Shown piece after piece: positions 26,469 to 35,193 of a DNA stretch of 58,555 nucleotides; positions within the stretch are counted from its first letter, which is position 1; every line of letters begins with the position of its first letter. The stretch spans positions 1 through 58,555 of the forward strand of contig JACMRA010000013.1 of NCBI GenBank assembly GCA_014376695.1, read 5' to 3'. Both the position numbers and the translations under genes were made by a program. Source of the DNA: Minisyncoccota bacterium. GTDB lineage: Bacteria > Patescibacteriota > JACMRA01. The notes under the pieces are model-generated. The model made no database searches and was not told where the DNA came from. It saw nothing but the letters and a program-made list of their open reading frames with translations.

Positions 26469-26478
26469 ATCATTATCA
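26462..26478. promoter_or_regulatory. operator-like palindrome over the -10 box
   Basis: TGATAAT-ATC-ATTATCA is a perfect 7-bp inverted repeat centred just after the -10 box of the 26496 promoter. A repressor dimer bound here would block transcription. Confidence 0.4.
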
Positions 26479-26495
26479 AATAATACATCATAATT

Positions 26496-26951
26496 ATGGT
26501 CGAGCTCTGTCAAATAAAATACCCTGGGGGCCTTCCTCAAATGGAGGATTTCAATTTCGATGATTTTGAGTACCTACCTTCAGCAGTAGCATTTCTAATT
26601 TATTTATTAAACGTAGATATAACGAAGTTAAAAGGTTCAATCAATATATCATTCCTCAACAAAGAAAATAATCACCCTCATTTACTCAAGCTGTCTGGGG
26701 ATGATAATTCGTTTAGTTTGGAAGTTTTAGATGACGAGAGGAATGTAGCCGACGAAACTGGAGGAGGTGCATTTGTCGACGAAAAACTAACTTACAACAA
26801 AAATGACGGGAGTCAATCATCGTTAAAATATCCAGATTCGACTATACAACATGATAACCCTTTAACTGAGTTTGTGCTTGTTTCGACCTTCGGTTGGCTA
26901 CAGCGTGGCAACGCAACTATAAAAGCGACAGGTCAAAACAGAACAACTTAA
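26496..26951 (+). CDS. hypothetical acidic protein
   Basis: This 151-residue protein is acidic and soluble, with no signal peptide and no recognised family. It has a good promoter and an operator-like palindrome immediately upstream, so it is probably a real, regulated single gene. It ends 6 bp from the convergent glyA stop. Confidence 0.6.
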   Translation: MVELCQIKYPGGLPQMEDFNFDDFEYLPSAVAFLIYLLNVDITKLKGSINISFLNKENNHPHLLKLSGDDNSFSLEVLDDERNVADETGGGAFVDEKLTYNKNDGSQSSLKYPDSTIQHDNPLTEFVLVSTFGWLQRGNATIKATGQNRTT

Positions 26952-26956
26952 CCTCC

Positions 26957-28303
26957 CTACTCAAATTTAATATCATCTAGTAAATCAAAAGTCTCCTCTG
27001 TGGAGATATTTTTGTCGTACCACCAGTTAAGTTTGTTGGTTATATTATGAACCCGCTCGATCAAAATATGCTTGGCACTTAGGTTTTCGATAGTCTCGTT
27101 AATTATATTAGCTAACTCCACGATTTGATCCTCGCTTATGCCACGACTAGTTAGGGCAGGCATACCAAATCTCAATCCAGAGGGTTTCCAGGCAGTTTTT
27201 TTGTCTCCGGGGATGGTATTTCGATTGACAATAACCCCAATAGACTCTAGTTCTTGCTGGATATGGAGACTATCATAAGTGTCTTTCAATTCTATCAAAC
27301 ATAGGTGAGTTTCGGTGGGGGAAACAATATTTTGACCTAGGGATTTGAGGGTTTTTTCCAAAAGTTTAGTATTGGTGAGCACTCGCTGACTATATTCGCC
27401 AAATGTTAGTTTGTCGGGATATTGCTCGGAGCCAAGAACTTCTAGTAAGCACTGTCCAACACTAGCAATTTGGGCAAAATTTGGCCCACCGAGAAGACCT
27501 GGAAAAACTGTGCGATTGACAATATCAATTAGAGGCTTATCTGGCAGGGAACTTGCATAATCTGGTCGATAATTCTTGGCAAAGAGCATAGCTCCTCGTG
27601 GCCCCCGCAAAGTCTTATGTGTAGTGGTCGCCACAAAATCAGCTCCATCGACCCCATAACCAAACGGAGTGCTATGCAACCCACTAGCCACTAGACCACT
27701 AATATGAGCAATATCAGCCAGCACCATCGCTCCGTGCTGGTGAGCTATCTGGCACATTGGCACAAAATCAAATTTTTTGGGGTACGACGAAAACCCGACA
27801 ATCACAAGCTTTGGTTTAAATTCCGCAATTTTAGCTTCGTATTCTCCTAGATCGATTTGCCAATCGCGTTCGCCGATTTGGGTCAAGCCGTAAGTCTGAT
27901 GTTCAAAAAACTTATTCCAACTACTTGTATCGTGCATATGTGACAAATGCCCACCATCTGCAAGGCTTAGGCTCAGTATTTTGTCTTGGGGTTGTAAGCA
28001 GCTTAGATAAACTAGACTGTTGGCTACGCTGCCACTGAGGACTTGGAGATTGACACCGTACTCATCTTGAGCTTTGAATACTTCTAGGGCTTTTTGCATT
28101 ACGAAGAGTTCTAGCTCATCAACGAGGTTGTTGCCTGCATAATAACGCTTGCCAGGATACCCCTCACCGTATTTAAGACTCCATTGACTTCCCGTAAGAT
28201 CCAGACACTTGGGAGAGGGGTAATTCTCACTAGCAATCAAATTAAGGGTGTTGCGCTGTCTCAAGGATTCTTCTTGAGTAAGATCTGTAACAAAATTCGG
28301 CAT
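26957..28303 (-). CDS. glyA: serine hydroxymethyltransferase
   Basis: This PLP enzyme interconverts serine and glycine and supplies one-carbon units on tetrahydrofolate. The 448-residue protein has LNLIASENYPSP at the N-terminus, the substrate loop YGEGYPGKRYYAGN, HADIAHISGL-like DIAHISGLVASGLH, and the PLP lysine in TTTHKTLRGPRGAM. The fold type I pattern is complete. The C-terminus is about 25 residues longer than usual. The upstream gap of 263 bp to the divergent lactonase gene shows no riboswitch that I recognise. Confidence 0.95.
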   Translation of the reverse strand: MPNFVTDLTQEESLRQRNTLNLIASENYPSPKCLDLTGSQWSLKYGEGYPGKRYYAGNNLVDELELFVMQKALEVFKAQDEYGVNLQVLSGSVANSLVYLSCLQPQDKILSLSLADGGHLSHMHDTSSWNKFFEHQTYGLTQIGERDWQIDLGEYEAKIAEFKPKLVIVGFSSYPKKFDFVPMCQIAHQHGAMVLADIAHISGLVASGLHSTPFGYGVDGADFVATTTHKTLRGPRGAMLFAKNYRPDYASSLPDKPLIDIVNRTVFPGLLGGPNFAQIASVGQCLLEVLGSEQYPDKLTFGEYSQRVLTNTKLLEKTLKSLGQNIVSPTETHLCLIELKDTYDSLHIQQELESIGVIVNRNTIPGDKKTAWKPSGLRFGMPALTSRGISEDQIVELANIINETIENLSAKHILIERVHNITNKLNWWYDKNISTEETFDLLDDIKFE

Positions 28304-28502
28304 AAAAAATAAAATTAGTGAACAAATTAAAAATATGTAATGGAAAACCGGTAACTAGATATGTTCCCCCGCATTAGGATGTATTTAAAGCATTAAAAAC
28401 TTAAAACAAATTCTTGGCAAGTCAAATTTACTCACTCGTGCGCTGTGCTCTAACTGCGTTATCACAAAAAAAACTTGACGAATTATTAAATACCTCAAAC
28501 CC

Positions 28503-28530
28503 TTGTTAGGATGTACTACCTACTTATACT
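28503..28530 (+). promoter_or_regulatory. candidate promoter for 6-phosphogluconolactonase gene
   Basis: TTGTTA (28503-28508), 16 bp, TATACT (28525-28530). The leader would be about 30 nt. No Shine-Dalgarno precedes the ATG at 28567. Confidence 0.4.
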
Positions 28531-28566
28531 TATCGTACTAAGAGGTCAAACTAAAGACAATTTGTT

Positions 28567-29271
28567 ATGCAAATAAACCTATATAAGCCAAAAGTGATGG
28601 AGTTTGAAACTCTAGATGTTATGTATCGCCAAGTCTGCGACATAATCGAGGACAAAATTCACTATACCCAACAAGACAAAGGAGTCGCCCGACTTCTACT
28701 ATCAGCCGACAATCCGTGCCTGCCAATCTACAAGAAACTAGCCCATAGCGGCATAATTGACTGGCAAGATATAGAACTTTATCAGACGGATGAAAAATAC
28801 GTGCCAAAGACTGACCCAAACTCTAAGCAAAAAATTATATCTGACGCGTTAGGGGTAATTAATCAAACAGCTGGGAGCTACTTTTTTGATACGTCGCTCG
28901 AAATAAATACGGCAATAAAGAATTACAACCAGATTCTTGATACCTTGGACGGAGTGTTTTTTGACCAAGGAATTATAAGTGTAAGGAGCGATGGTTCTAT
29001 CGGCGGGCTTTTTCCAGGTGGAAATAGTATCAAACACCACGATAACTACGCCATTGCCACCCAATCTCCAGACTCGGCCTCGGGGCCAAATCGACTCAGC
29101 CTGACTGTTGAAACTATATTAAACACCGAAGAGTTATATATTATTTTGACGGGAGAGAGCAACCGTCAAGTTCTCCTCGAAATGATAGAGGGCAATTTAC
29201 CAGCCACTGAATATCCGGCAAGGGTTTTGTTAACTCATCCGAATGTTACGATTTTTTGCTGCTTCGATTAG
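28567..29271 (+). CDS. pgl: 6-phosphogluconolactonase (glucosamine-6-phosphate isomerase-like fold)
   Basis: It hydrolyses 6-phosphoglucono-1,5-lactone in the oxidative pentose phosphate pathway. The 234 residues follow the DevB/Pgl family layout. An N-terminal sugar-phosphate loop (LLLSADNPCLPIYKKLAHSG) is followed by the IDWQDIELYQTDEKYVP segment, which matches the family's 'W..v....DERyVp' box, and then an SN-like NSKQKII segment. Pgl is favoured over NagB because a glucose-6-phosphate dehydrogenase homologue is present at 38.3 kb. The sequence is divergent. Confidence 0.75.
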   Translation: MQINLYKPKVMEFETLDVMYRQVCDIIEDKIHYTQQDKGVARLLLSADNPCLPIYKKLAHSGIIDWQDIELYQTDEKYVPKTDPNSKQKIISDALGVINQTAGSYFFDTSLEINTAIKNYNQILDTLDGVFFDQGIISVRSDGSIGGLFPGGNSIKHHDNYAIATQSPDSASGPNRLSLTVETILNTEELYIILTGESNRQVLLEMIEGNLPATEYPARVLLTHPNVTIFCCFD

Positions 29272-29536
29272 CCTGAAACAATTCTTTCAAATTGATTAAA
29301 AATAGCTATATCAATGATAGCAAAATCGTAAATAACTTGAAATTTTATATTTCAACTTGAAAATTTAGTTTATAGCTATAAGAACAAAACGACGGCAGGC
29401 TTGAAGCGGAAATATTTTTGACAGATAGCGGTAATATTCTTATTGTTTTATTAGTATTTTTTTAACCTCAATAAATTAAAAAAAATTTATCTACACAAAA
29501 ACAACTCTAATTTAGATAACCTAAACCATTTTACTA

Positions 29537-30094
29537 ATGACTAATTTCCCATTTGACCAAGTTTCAGATCACATCAAAACCTCAATTGTTGTCTATTCTC
29601 ATAAACTAGACGATAAAAATCTATTTCTACTTTTCAAAAAAAACCTCGACAGCAAAGTAGATACTAAAATTAACTCCAACGAAAATTGGGAGGTTCTGGA
29701 AGAGACAATTGCTATCTCCACGGAAGATGCTCAAACTTGGCTTGCAAATTATCTGGGTGTAAAAGAAAGCGAGGTTGATATGCAAAGGGTTAAATATGTC
29801 CAAGATGGTAAATCAGTGGAAATGGAGCGAATCCTCGTCTTTAAGGCTGACGAAACAGTTTTGGACAAGATCACAGGTCTGAATCCCAACAGTAAATGGA
29901 TATCTATTTCTGAAATCCCAAAGTTACTAGCTCTCGGCCGAATTAGCCAGCAGTTATCCAATCTTATTGCCGGCATTCAGAACTGGCGAGTAGATCTCAA
30001 CAAAATTAATCACCTTAAATTTGATATACCACTGGCCCCATTCGTTATTTCTGATACCTTATTTAATAATGCAAACTCGGAGATGTGGGGATAG
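29537..30094 (+). CDS. hypothetical protein, possibly degenerate Nudix fold
   Basis: The 185 residues contain a beta-rich first half (SIVVYSHKLDDKNLFLLFKKN) and a central VEMERILVFKADE strand. A WISISEIPKLLALGRISQQL segment follows, recalling the last strand and helix of Nudix proteins. The catalytic Nudix box (GX5EX7REUXEEXGU) is not present, so hydrolase activity is unlikely. The preceding 265 bp are AT-rich with no gene seen. Confidence 0.5.
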   Translation: MTNFPFDQVSDHIKTSIVVYSHKLDDKNLFLLFKKNLDSKVDTKINSNENWEVLEETIAISTEDAQTWLANYLGVKESEVDMQRVKYVQDGKSVEMERILVFKADETVLDKITGLNPNSKWISISEIPKLLALGRISQQLSNLIAGIQNWRVDLNKINHLKFDIPLAPFVISDTLFNNANSEMWG

Positions 30095-30108
30095 TTATGC
30101 ATAATTGC

Positions 30109-30480
30109 CTACTCCCAAAGTTTAGTAATCAAAATAGGTGAGTCTTTGTGTTGAACCTTCTTTAAGGCTACGGTGTTCATAAACTGTTGCTTTTCTAGCT
30201 GACTAATCTTGGTGTACATCCAAAATAGAGGCTTGGCAGTCGGGGCGCTAGCCAAACAATAGTATTGCTTTAGTCCGATGTGGTCGGTCTGCATCTGCTC
30301 GCCAATCTTTGGTTTGACCAAATGTTCCAGATCGAAACCATCGGGATTAGCCTCAGTTTTGACCCCAAAATAATATACCTCATCCAGGTCTAGCATATTT
30401 AGGCCGAGATGACCTTCTGCCATTATAGCCTCGGTAATTCCATCTGTAAGGATTATAATTTGTTTGTGGGTTTCAGTCAT
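30109..30480 (-). CDS. hypothetical protein
   Basis: This 123-residue soluble protein has no recognised family. It starts about 25 nt after a terminator-like hairpin that separates it from tRNA-Ser. The convergent gene ends 14 nt away. Confidence 0.5.
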   Translation of the reverse strand: MTETHKQIIILTDGITEAIMAEGHLGLNMLDLDEVYYFGVKTEANPDGFDLEHLVKPKIGEQMQTDHIGLKQYYCLASAPTAKPLFWMYTKISQLEKQQFMNTVALKKVQHKDSPILITKLWE

Positions 30481-30497
30481 CTATAGAGTATAAAGAT

Positions 30498-30520
30498 TAA
30501 AATTAGCCCATTTGTGGGCT
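30498..30520 (-). terminator. terminator after tRNA-Ser
   Basis: AGCCCA-TTTG-TGGGCT (30505-30520) is a perfect 6-bp stem. On the minus strand it is followed by AATTTTAAT, 16 nt after the tRNA end. Confidence 0.5.
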
Positions 30521-30535
30521 TTAAAAAATTAAGAA

Positions 30536-30626
30536 TGGAGGAGGTGGAGGGATTCGAACCCTCGATACCGGTTTAGGGTATACCCGCTTTCCAAGCGAGC
30601 GCACTAGACCACTATGCGACACCTCC
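30536..30626 (-). tRNA. tRNA-Ser (GGA)
   Basis: The acceptor stem GGAGGTG pairs with CACCTCC. The anticodon loop CTTGGAA has anticodon GGA. A long variable arm and a standard T arm (GAGGG-TTCGAAT-CCCTC) are present. A CCA appears to be encoded with U at the discriminator position, which is unusual for serine tRNA. Confidence 0.93.
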
Positions 30627-30627
30627 G

Positions 30628-30672
30628 AAAAAAAACAAAAGTCTGTCAAACTCAACTAGTAAGGGTGACAGA
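30628..30672 (-). terminator. terminator of the ribosomal protein operon
   Basis: On the minus strand TCTGTCA pairs with TGACAGA (30642-30672). The stem is extended by a CTC/GGG part and followed by CTTTTGTTTTTTTT. It lies 35 nt after the bL35 stop. Confidence 0.75.
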
Positions 30673-30707
30673 TTTGAATTACAGAAAAACTAGTGGGCCT
30701 AGGCTGA

Positions 30708-30920
30708 TTATATAATAGCTTTTAGCTTGTCGTAGCACTTGTGAAGTTCTGTGTACTTCCTTCCTTTCAAGACTCTAGATCTTGACTTTCCGATCATACG
30801 GTGTTGCCTGAAGGATTTTGCAATCATTAATTTACCTTTGGAGAGGTCACCGCCATTAGTAACCTTGATTCGCTTCTTAGAAGATTTATGTGTTTTGGCT
30901 TTGAATTTTTTTAGAGTCAT
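30708..30920 (-). CDS. rpmI: ribosomal protein bL35
   Basis: This 70-residue basic protein of the large subunit carries KAKTHKSSKKRIKVTNGG, the bL35 N-terminal signature, and a C-terminal HRMIGKSRSRVLKGRKY. It is the last gene of a five-gene ribosomal operon. It is not next to infC or rplT here, unlike in most bacteria. Confidence 0.9.
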   Translation of the reverse strand: MTLKKFKAKTHKSSKKRIKVTNGGDLSKGKLMIAKSFRQHRMIGKSRSRVLKGRKYTELHKCYDKLKAII

Positions 30921-30946
30921 AATATGATATTAATTTATTATAAAAA

Positions 30947-31156
30947 CTACTTCCAAGCAACTTTTGTCTCTGTAAAAGTAACGTGCTTTTTTAGTCCTGG
31001 ATGATATTTTTTTAGAGTCAGTTTAGTAACTTGACCACTTTTTGCCTTGTTTTTGGCCTTAGACTTTTTGGTTAGGTATCTAAAGGTTACTTTTTTTCCT
31101 GTTTCTTCATTCACTGCTGTACCAATCAGACAGATTTTGGTTTTTTGCCAAGCCAT
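30947..31156 (-). CDS. rpmG: ribosomal protein bL33
   Basis: The 69 residues contain the bL33 pattern (TFRYLTKKSK and TLKKYHPGLKKHVTFTETK). The positions that hold zinc-binding cysteines in some bL33 proteins are non-cysteine (KYHPGLKKH), so this is the zinc-free form. The N-terminus is longer than usual. It sits between uS2 and bL35. Confidence 0.88.
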   Translation of the reverse strand: MAWQKTKICLIGTAVNEETGKKVTFRYLTKKSKAKNKAKSGQVTKLTLKKYHPGLKKHVTFTETKVAWK

Positions 31157-31197
31157 AATATTGTTTTAATAAGGGGTTATTTTTTGTTGATTGTTGA

Positions 31198-31989
31198 TTA
31201 ATTGACTCGAGGTCGAAATACTGTCTTTGGTTTGTCCTTTTGATCTTTGTCTCGAGCTTCCGTAATAGCCAAAGCATCAGCCGCACCCTGATTGTAAGAC
31301 TCCAATAATTTATTAGCAATTAAGTCAACAGCATTAAGAGATGTGTTATTAAAGGTAATAGATGTACTTAGATCTTGTGGAAGAAGGATAGTATTAAGAT
31401 TAGTAAAACAAATCAAAGGTACCTTATTAGTTTCGGCCTCTAAGATAGCTGTCTTATTTTTTTTGGGATCAAGGACAATTACAACGCCTGGGAAACTGTT
31501 TTTGAGGTTTCGAATACCGGCAAATAGGTTCATTTTCTTTTGGTATTCTCTAGTTTTTGACAGTTGTTCGTTGCGAGTTAGCTTAGCAAAAAAATCTACG
31601 TTGTTAACAATACTTTCGAGTTTGTCGATTTCCTTTAGAGTTTTTCGGATGGTTTGCCAGTTAGTTAGCTGTCCGCCGAGCCATCGATAATGCACATATG
31701 GCATAGGTGTTGCAAATGTGTTGGCAAATTTGACCGTGTATTCAGAAATATACTTAGAAGTACCTACGATAAGTACTTGTTTTCGTTTTTTTCCGACGCT
31801 GTACATTAGCTTAGTTGCTTCAGCAAGACTATCCAATGTATTAGTTAGGTCAATTACACAGAGTGAATTATTGTCTATTTTGTGTACTTGATTTTTTAGT
31901 TTTGGGTTGATACGGCTTTTATGACTACCACGGTGGGCTCCTACTTCGTAGAGACTCATTAAGCTAAGTTGGGAATTTGTTGATGACAT
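31198..31989 (-). CDS. rpsB: ribosomal protein uS2
   Basis: This 263-residue small-subunit protein has LYEVGAHRGSHKSRINPK near the N-terminus and the YVHYRWLGGQLTNWQTIR motif. FPGVVIVLDPKKNKTAILEA and the VPLICFTNLN segment follow. The length is normal. It is usually paired with tsf, but here it lies between uL23 and bL33. Confidence 0.93.
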   Translation of the reverse strand: MSSTNSQLSLMSLYEVGAHRGSHKSRINPKLKNQVHKIDNNSLCVIDLTNTLDSLAEATKLMYSVGKKRKQVLIVGTSKYISEYTVKFANTFATPMPYVHYRWLGGQLTNWQTIRKTLKEIDKLESIVNNVDFFAKLTRNEQLSKTREYQKKMNLFAGIRNLKNSFPGVVIVLDPKKNKTAILEAETNKVPLICFTNLNTILLPQDLSTSITFNNTSLNAVDLIANKLLESYNQGAADALAITEARDKDQKDKPKTVFRPRVN

Positions 31990-32013
31990 AATCTATAATT
32001 ATTTATTTCAAAA

Positions 32014-32304
32014 TTAACTAAGTTGAGTTGCTGTTTCTTCGGTGATAACCTGACCAATTGGTAATGTTACATTCCACTTTGTAGGGCGGAATTGAGTAAC
32101 CTTATTCTTCTTAGCTCCTTTTAGCTTAACTTTGTTGTAGCTTGCAGTTGAGGTAATTCGAGTTGGCTTGAGGCCAATTTTGACTAGTTTTTTGCCTAGT
32201 TCAATTTTGTTCATTTTGACGTTCTTGTTAGCGTTAGTCAAGGTGTAGACATTGTTCGCTTGAGCGGTTGTAGATTTTTCGGTTTGATGGAGTTTCCAAG
32301 TCAT
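32014..32304 (-). CDS. rplW: ribosomal protein uL23
   Basis: The 96 residues fit uL23 as a protein with a NNVYTLTNANKNVKMNKIELG region and a WNVTLPIGQVI end, matching the family's 'AnKieIk.aie' and 'k.v.L..G..i' patterns. It is short and divergent. It follows uL22 by 40 nt, the reverse of their usual order in the S10 operon. Confidence 0.75.
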   Translation of the reverse strand: MTWKLHQTEKSTTAQANNVYTLTNANKNVKMNKIELGKKLVKIGLKPTRITSTASYNKVKLKGAKKNKVTQFRPTKWNVTLPIGQVITEETATQLS

Positions 32305-32344
32305 AAATCAATATTATAATAAATTTTCAAATCAAAACTGGTAA

Positions 32345-32680
32345 CTATATAGCTGCCAAAGTAACTTTAATTCGTGAATATCTTCGGGCAATTCGGTGAG
32401 CTGTTCCTCTAGCACGTGGAATAGATCGGTACAATCTTTGGGCTTCTTCAGCAAAAATACTGTCTACCTTGAACTTGTCATATTCGGTCTCAACGAGACT
32501 TAGATTAGAAGCAGCCGATAAAAGTAGGTGATAGATTTTCTTTGATTTTGGGCGACTGTTATGTGCTAATTGCTCAAGCGCCTGACTAAGAACCATACCT
32601 CTAATGATATTTAAGACTAAGCGAGCTTTTTGCGGTGTGTAATTGAGTACGGTAGAGGCTGTGTAGTTTTTGAGTGACAT
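32345..32680 (-). CDS. rplV: ribosomal protein uL22
   Basis: This 111-residue protein lines the exit tunnel. TPQKARLVLNIIRGM, SAASNLSL and the C-terminal RARGTAHRIARRYSRIKVTL are the family boxes. It is the first gene of the operon. A possible promoter (TTGACA, 18 bp, TAAATT) lies about 60 nt upstream around 32743-32771. Confidence 0.93.
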   Translation of the reverse strand: MSLKNYTASTVLNYTPQKARLVLNIIRGMVLSQALEQLAHNSRPKSKKIYHLLLSAASNLSLVETEYDKFKVDSIFAEEAQRLYRSIPRARGTAHRIARRYSRIKVTLAAI

Positions 32681-32812
32681 ATATTATCTTGTTATCTTTG
32701 GGGAGTCTTTTGAGATTTGCAATAATGCTATATATACCAATTTAGCTGGAACTAACTTTTTTTGTCAAGAGATTGGATTTTAACTGGATTAAATAACATC
32801 TGCCCCCCAGAT

Positions 32813-33736
32813 TTATAAGAACAAAATTCGTTCACGGTCTATTGGCTCATTCACTAGTTTACCAGCCTCTCTTATCGGGCCAATTGGTCCTGTAACCCAC
32901 CTCATCCTCAAGGCACCATTTATTCTGACTATCTCATAATATGTAGGGTTGTCAGTGGATAACAAATGAAGACTAAGCTCGTCTATGATTTTAGCAATGC
33001 GGGATTCCCAGTCTCGATAAAAGGGAGGTTCTTGATCTTGGCTTGAAACACTCTCAGATCCTGTTAACCTGCTTTTAAGGATAAACCGACCTTCCTTTTC
33101 ACCAAAAAATGGAATATGCTTATATTGCGATAAAAAATACAATATATTAGCAAGAGTGGCTTGTATTTTAGACGGGGCCTCTATGATATTATTAGCTAAA
33201 TCATATTTATCCATCTTAAGTAATCGTATCATATCTATGATAATACCATCTGCATGGAAAGCTTCAATCTTTTTACCGGCTTTTTTTCTGACTAAGGTGA
33301 ACATCTCGTCTTCATCTGGATTAAATGCTTCAACAAATTTCTTCCGTGCATTATCGCCGTCTAATACATCTACAATACTTTGTAAATGTTGGAATATGTC
33401 TGATTTGTCTTTGGATGGATATATACAACTTATAACACTAATTACCAACCTTTGCTTTTCAATAGGTAATCCATTTATCAGGTTATTGAATTCAGTAGTT
33501 TGCTCTCTGTCTTTTAAATCTTGTGGAGTCAGCGGAGGTGCATCGTTGGGTTTAATTGCGATTTGAGAGTTTCCTTCTGGCAAGATTTCTATGTTGATGT
33601 AATTTATTATTGATTGAATCAACTGAGTAACCTCGGGATTCTTGGGATTCTTGAGACCTTCTATCACTTTAATAAGTAGTTCAGTGGCAACCTTAGCCTC
33701 TCTTTTAGTCGGAGAAAGTGGATTAAGAGTGTTCAT
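32813..33736 (-). CDS. hypothetical protein, 307 residues
   Basis: This soluble, mixed alpha/beta, fairly acidic protein has no signal peptide or membrane segment and no recognised family. It lies between tRNA-Ala and the ribosomal operon on the same strand. The 183 bp between it and the tRNA hold no other gene. Confidence 0.6.
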   Translation of the reverse strand: MNTLNPLSPTKREAKVATELLIKVIEGLKNPKNPEVTQLIQSIINYINIEILPEGNSQIAIKPNDAPPLTPQDLKDREQTTEFNNLINGLPIEKQRLVISVISCIYPSKDKSDIFQHLQSIVDVLDGDNARKKFVEAFNPDEDEMFTLVRKKAGKKIEAFHADGIIIDMIRLLKMDKYDLANNIIEAPSKIQATLANILYFLSQYKHIPFFGEKEGRFILKSRLTGSESVSSQDQEPPFYRDWESRIAKIIDELSLHLLSTDNPTYYEIVRINGALRMRWVTGPIGPIREAGKLVNEPIDRERILFL

Positions 33737-33919
33737 TAGTAATATAATTTAAATTTGTTTCCAAAGGCTATCAAAATCTGATTTAGTCTTTGTGATTTGG
33801 TTTATCACCATGATTTGTCATAGCCATAGTCTAAAATAGTGGTTTTGTCAATCGTTTGTTACTAAATATTAAACAAAAAAACAGTCTAACGAGTAGGCTG
33901 ATTTCTAAAACTTGATTTT

Positions 33920-33993
33920 TGGTGGACCCTAAGGGAGTCGAACCCTTTACTCATCCGTGCAAAGGACGCATTATACCGTTTAACTAAGGGCCC
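33920..33993 (-). tRNA. tRNA-Ala (UGC)
   Basis: The acceptor stem GGGCCCT pairs with AGGGTCC (one G-U). The anticodon loop TTTGCAC has anticodon TGC, the T arm is standard, and CCA is encoded (33920-33922). Confidence 0.94.
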
Positions 33994-34042
33994 GGTAATA
34001 AAGATAATTATATTAGAATGAAATTCTAGTTTTTTGTCAAGA

Positions 34043-35017
34043 TTAATCCTTGTAGCTATTGCCAAAAAAACTCTTAAAAACCCCTACAATCCACTCCAAA
34101 CTAAACCACGAATTATATTTGATGGTATTTGGTATTGGGCGAATTTTGGAAGCCGTTCCTGTGGACGGAAAAAACTTAGAATTCTGCGGATTGCCCCTGA
34201 CTTGATTGATTTGTTGAATGGCACTTGACTGGTTTTGATTGTCGAGATCTTCAGTTGGACTATTGTAATTGTGAGAAATACTGCTACTGCTCGCGGCATT
34301 TGAGGAGGACGGTATTGAAGTCGAAGAACTCAAAACGGCCCCGGCAATAGTGCTACTACTGACCGATTGGTTGACCTGCTGGCCATGTTGCGGGCTTGGC
34401 GGCTGAAAGCCATTGCTATAACCATAAGATTGGTGCGGCTGACTCTGTGTTGGTTTGCTGACTAATTGAGGTGCTGGTTGCGAAAAGTAGGACGGCTCCG
34501 GCCCTGATTCAGACAAGCTTGGAGAGGGTTGAGCGCGGTAACCGTTAGTGTAAAACTGGGCATTTTGGGGGAAAATTGAGGAATTGAGACTTGAGCTTGG
34601 ATCAATTGGCACAATCTTAGGGGCGGATTCTGGAATATGATTGTATGCATTGGGTTGGGTTGAGCCAGGTTGGTACTGATTAGAAGTAGGTTGCCGAGGC
34701 TGATAACTATTGATGCTAGCGAACTGATTATTAGATTGCCCTGGATTTAATCTCGGCGTAGGCGTGCCAGGAGTGGTCTGCGGTTGCCGATATGGCTGGT
34801 TGCGAGTAGATTGAGGGCCTTGATTATAACTTGGGTATGGCGAGGGTTGGGGCTTGTGGAATTGAGGCTGGGAATACTGCGGTTGAGATGTATTACTGGG
34901 CCCTCCCCGATAAGTACTAGCCTGTCCTGTTGAATTTGACCTATTAGGCGCCGAGACAAACCCATCAACGGATCGTCTAACACTCGGATTACCGGTCGGT
35001 CGGTAGTTACTATTCAT
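34043..35017 (-). CDS. low-complexity Pro/Gln/Ser-rich protein with conserved-looking C-terminal tail
   Basis: About 280 of 324 residues are low-complexity (repeated QPQ, PSP, NQYQPGST, SSST), without a signal peptide. The last 40 residues are different and aromatic (NTIKYNSWFSLEWIVGVFKSFFG) and could form an amphipathic membrane-binding helix. No family is recognised. It is divergent from gyrA. It may be an intrinsically disordered scaffold or envelope-associated protein. Confidence 0.65.
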   Translation of the reverse strand: MNSNYRPTGNPSVRRSVDGFVSAPNRSNSTGQASTYRGGPSNTSQPQYSQPQFHKPQPSPYPSYNQGPQSTRNQPYRQPQTTPGTPTPRLNPGQSNNQFASINSYQPRQPTSNQYQPGSTQPNAYNHIPESAPKIVPIDPSSSLNSSIFPQNAQFYTNGYRAQPSPSLSESGPEPSYFSQPAPQLVSKPTQSQPHQSYGYSNGFQPPSPQHGQQVNQSVSSSTIAGAVLSSSTSIPSSSNAASSSSISHNYNSPTEDLDNQNQSSAIQQINQVRGNPQNSKFFPSTGTASKIRPIPNTIKYNSWFSLEWIVGVFKSFFGNSYKD

Positions 35018-35193
35018 AAATTTATTAATCTAAAATAATCTCAAAAAACACTCAAAAAAAACCAAAAGCTAGTGAACTTCGAGAAGCGATTTTGAAATAG
35101 ATTTATCTATGAGTTAAGTTTGACAACGAAAATAAAATAAGTCAACACTTAAGTTAAAACCAATCCTCAGTCGTCAAAAGCTTCAATCGAATT

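Noticed and set aside
28304-28566. Possible riboswitch or small RNA upstream of glyA
   Set aside because: I could not build a conserved-looking structure or recognise a known aptamer; only a repeated TTAGGATGTA is visible.
35105-35160. TTGACA upstream of gyrA as its promoter
   Set aside because: The sequence 17 bp downstream (CAACAC) is not a -10 box.
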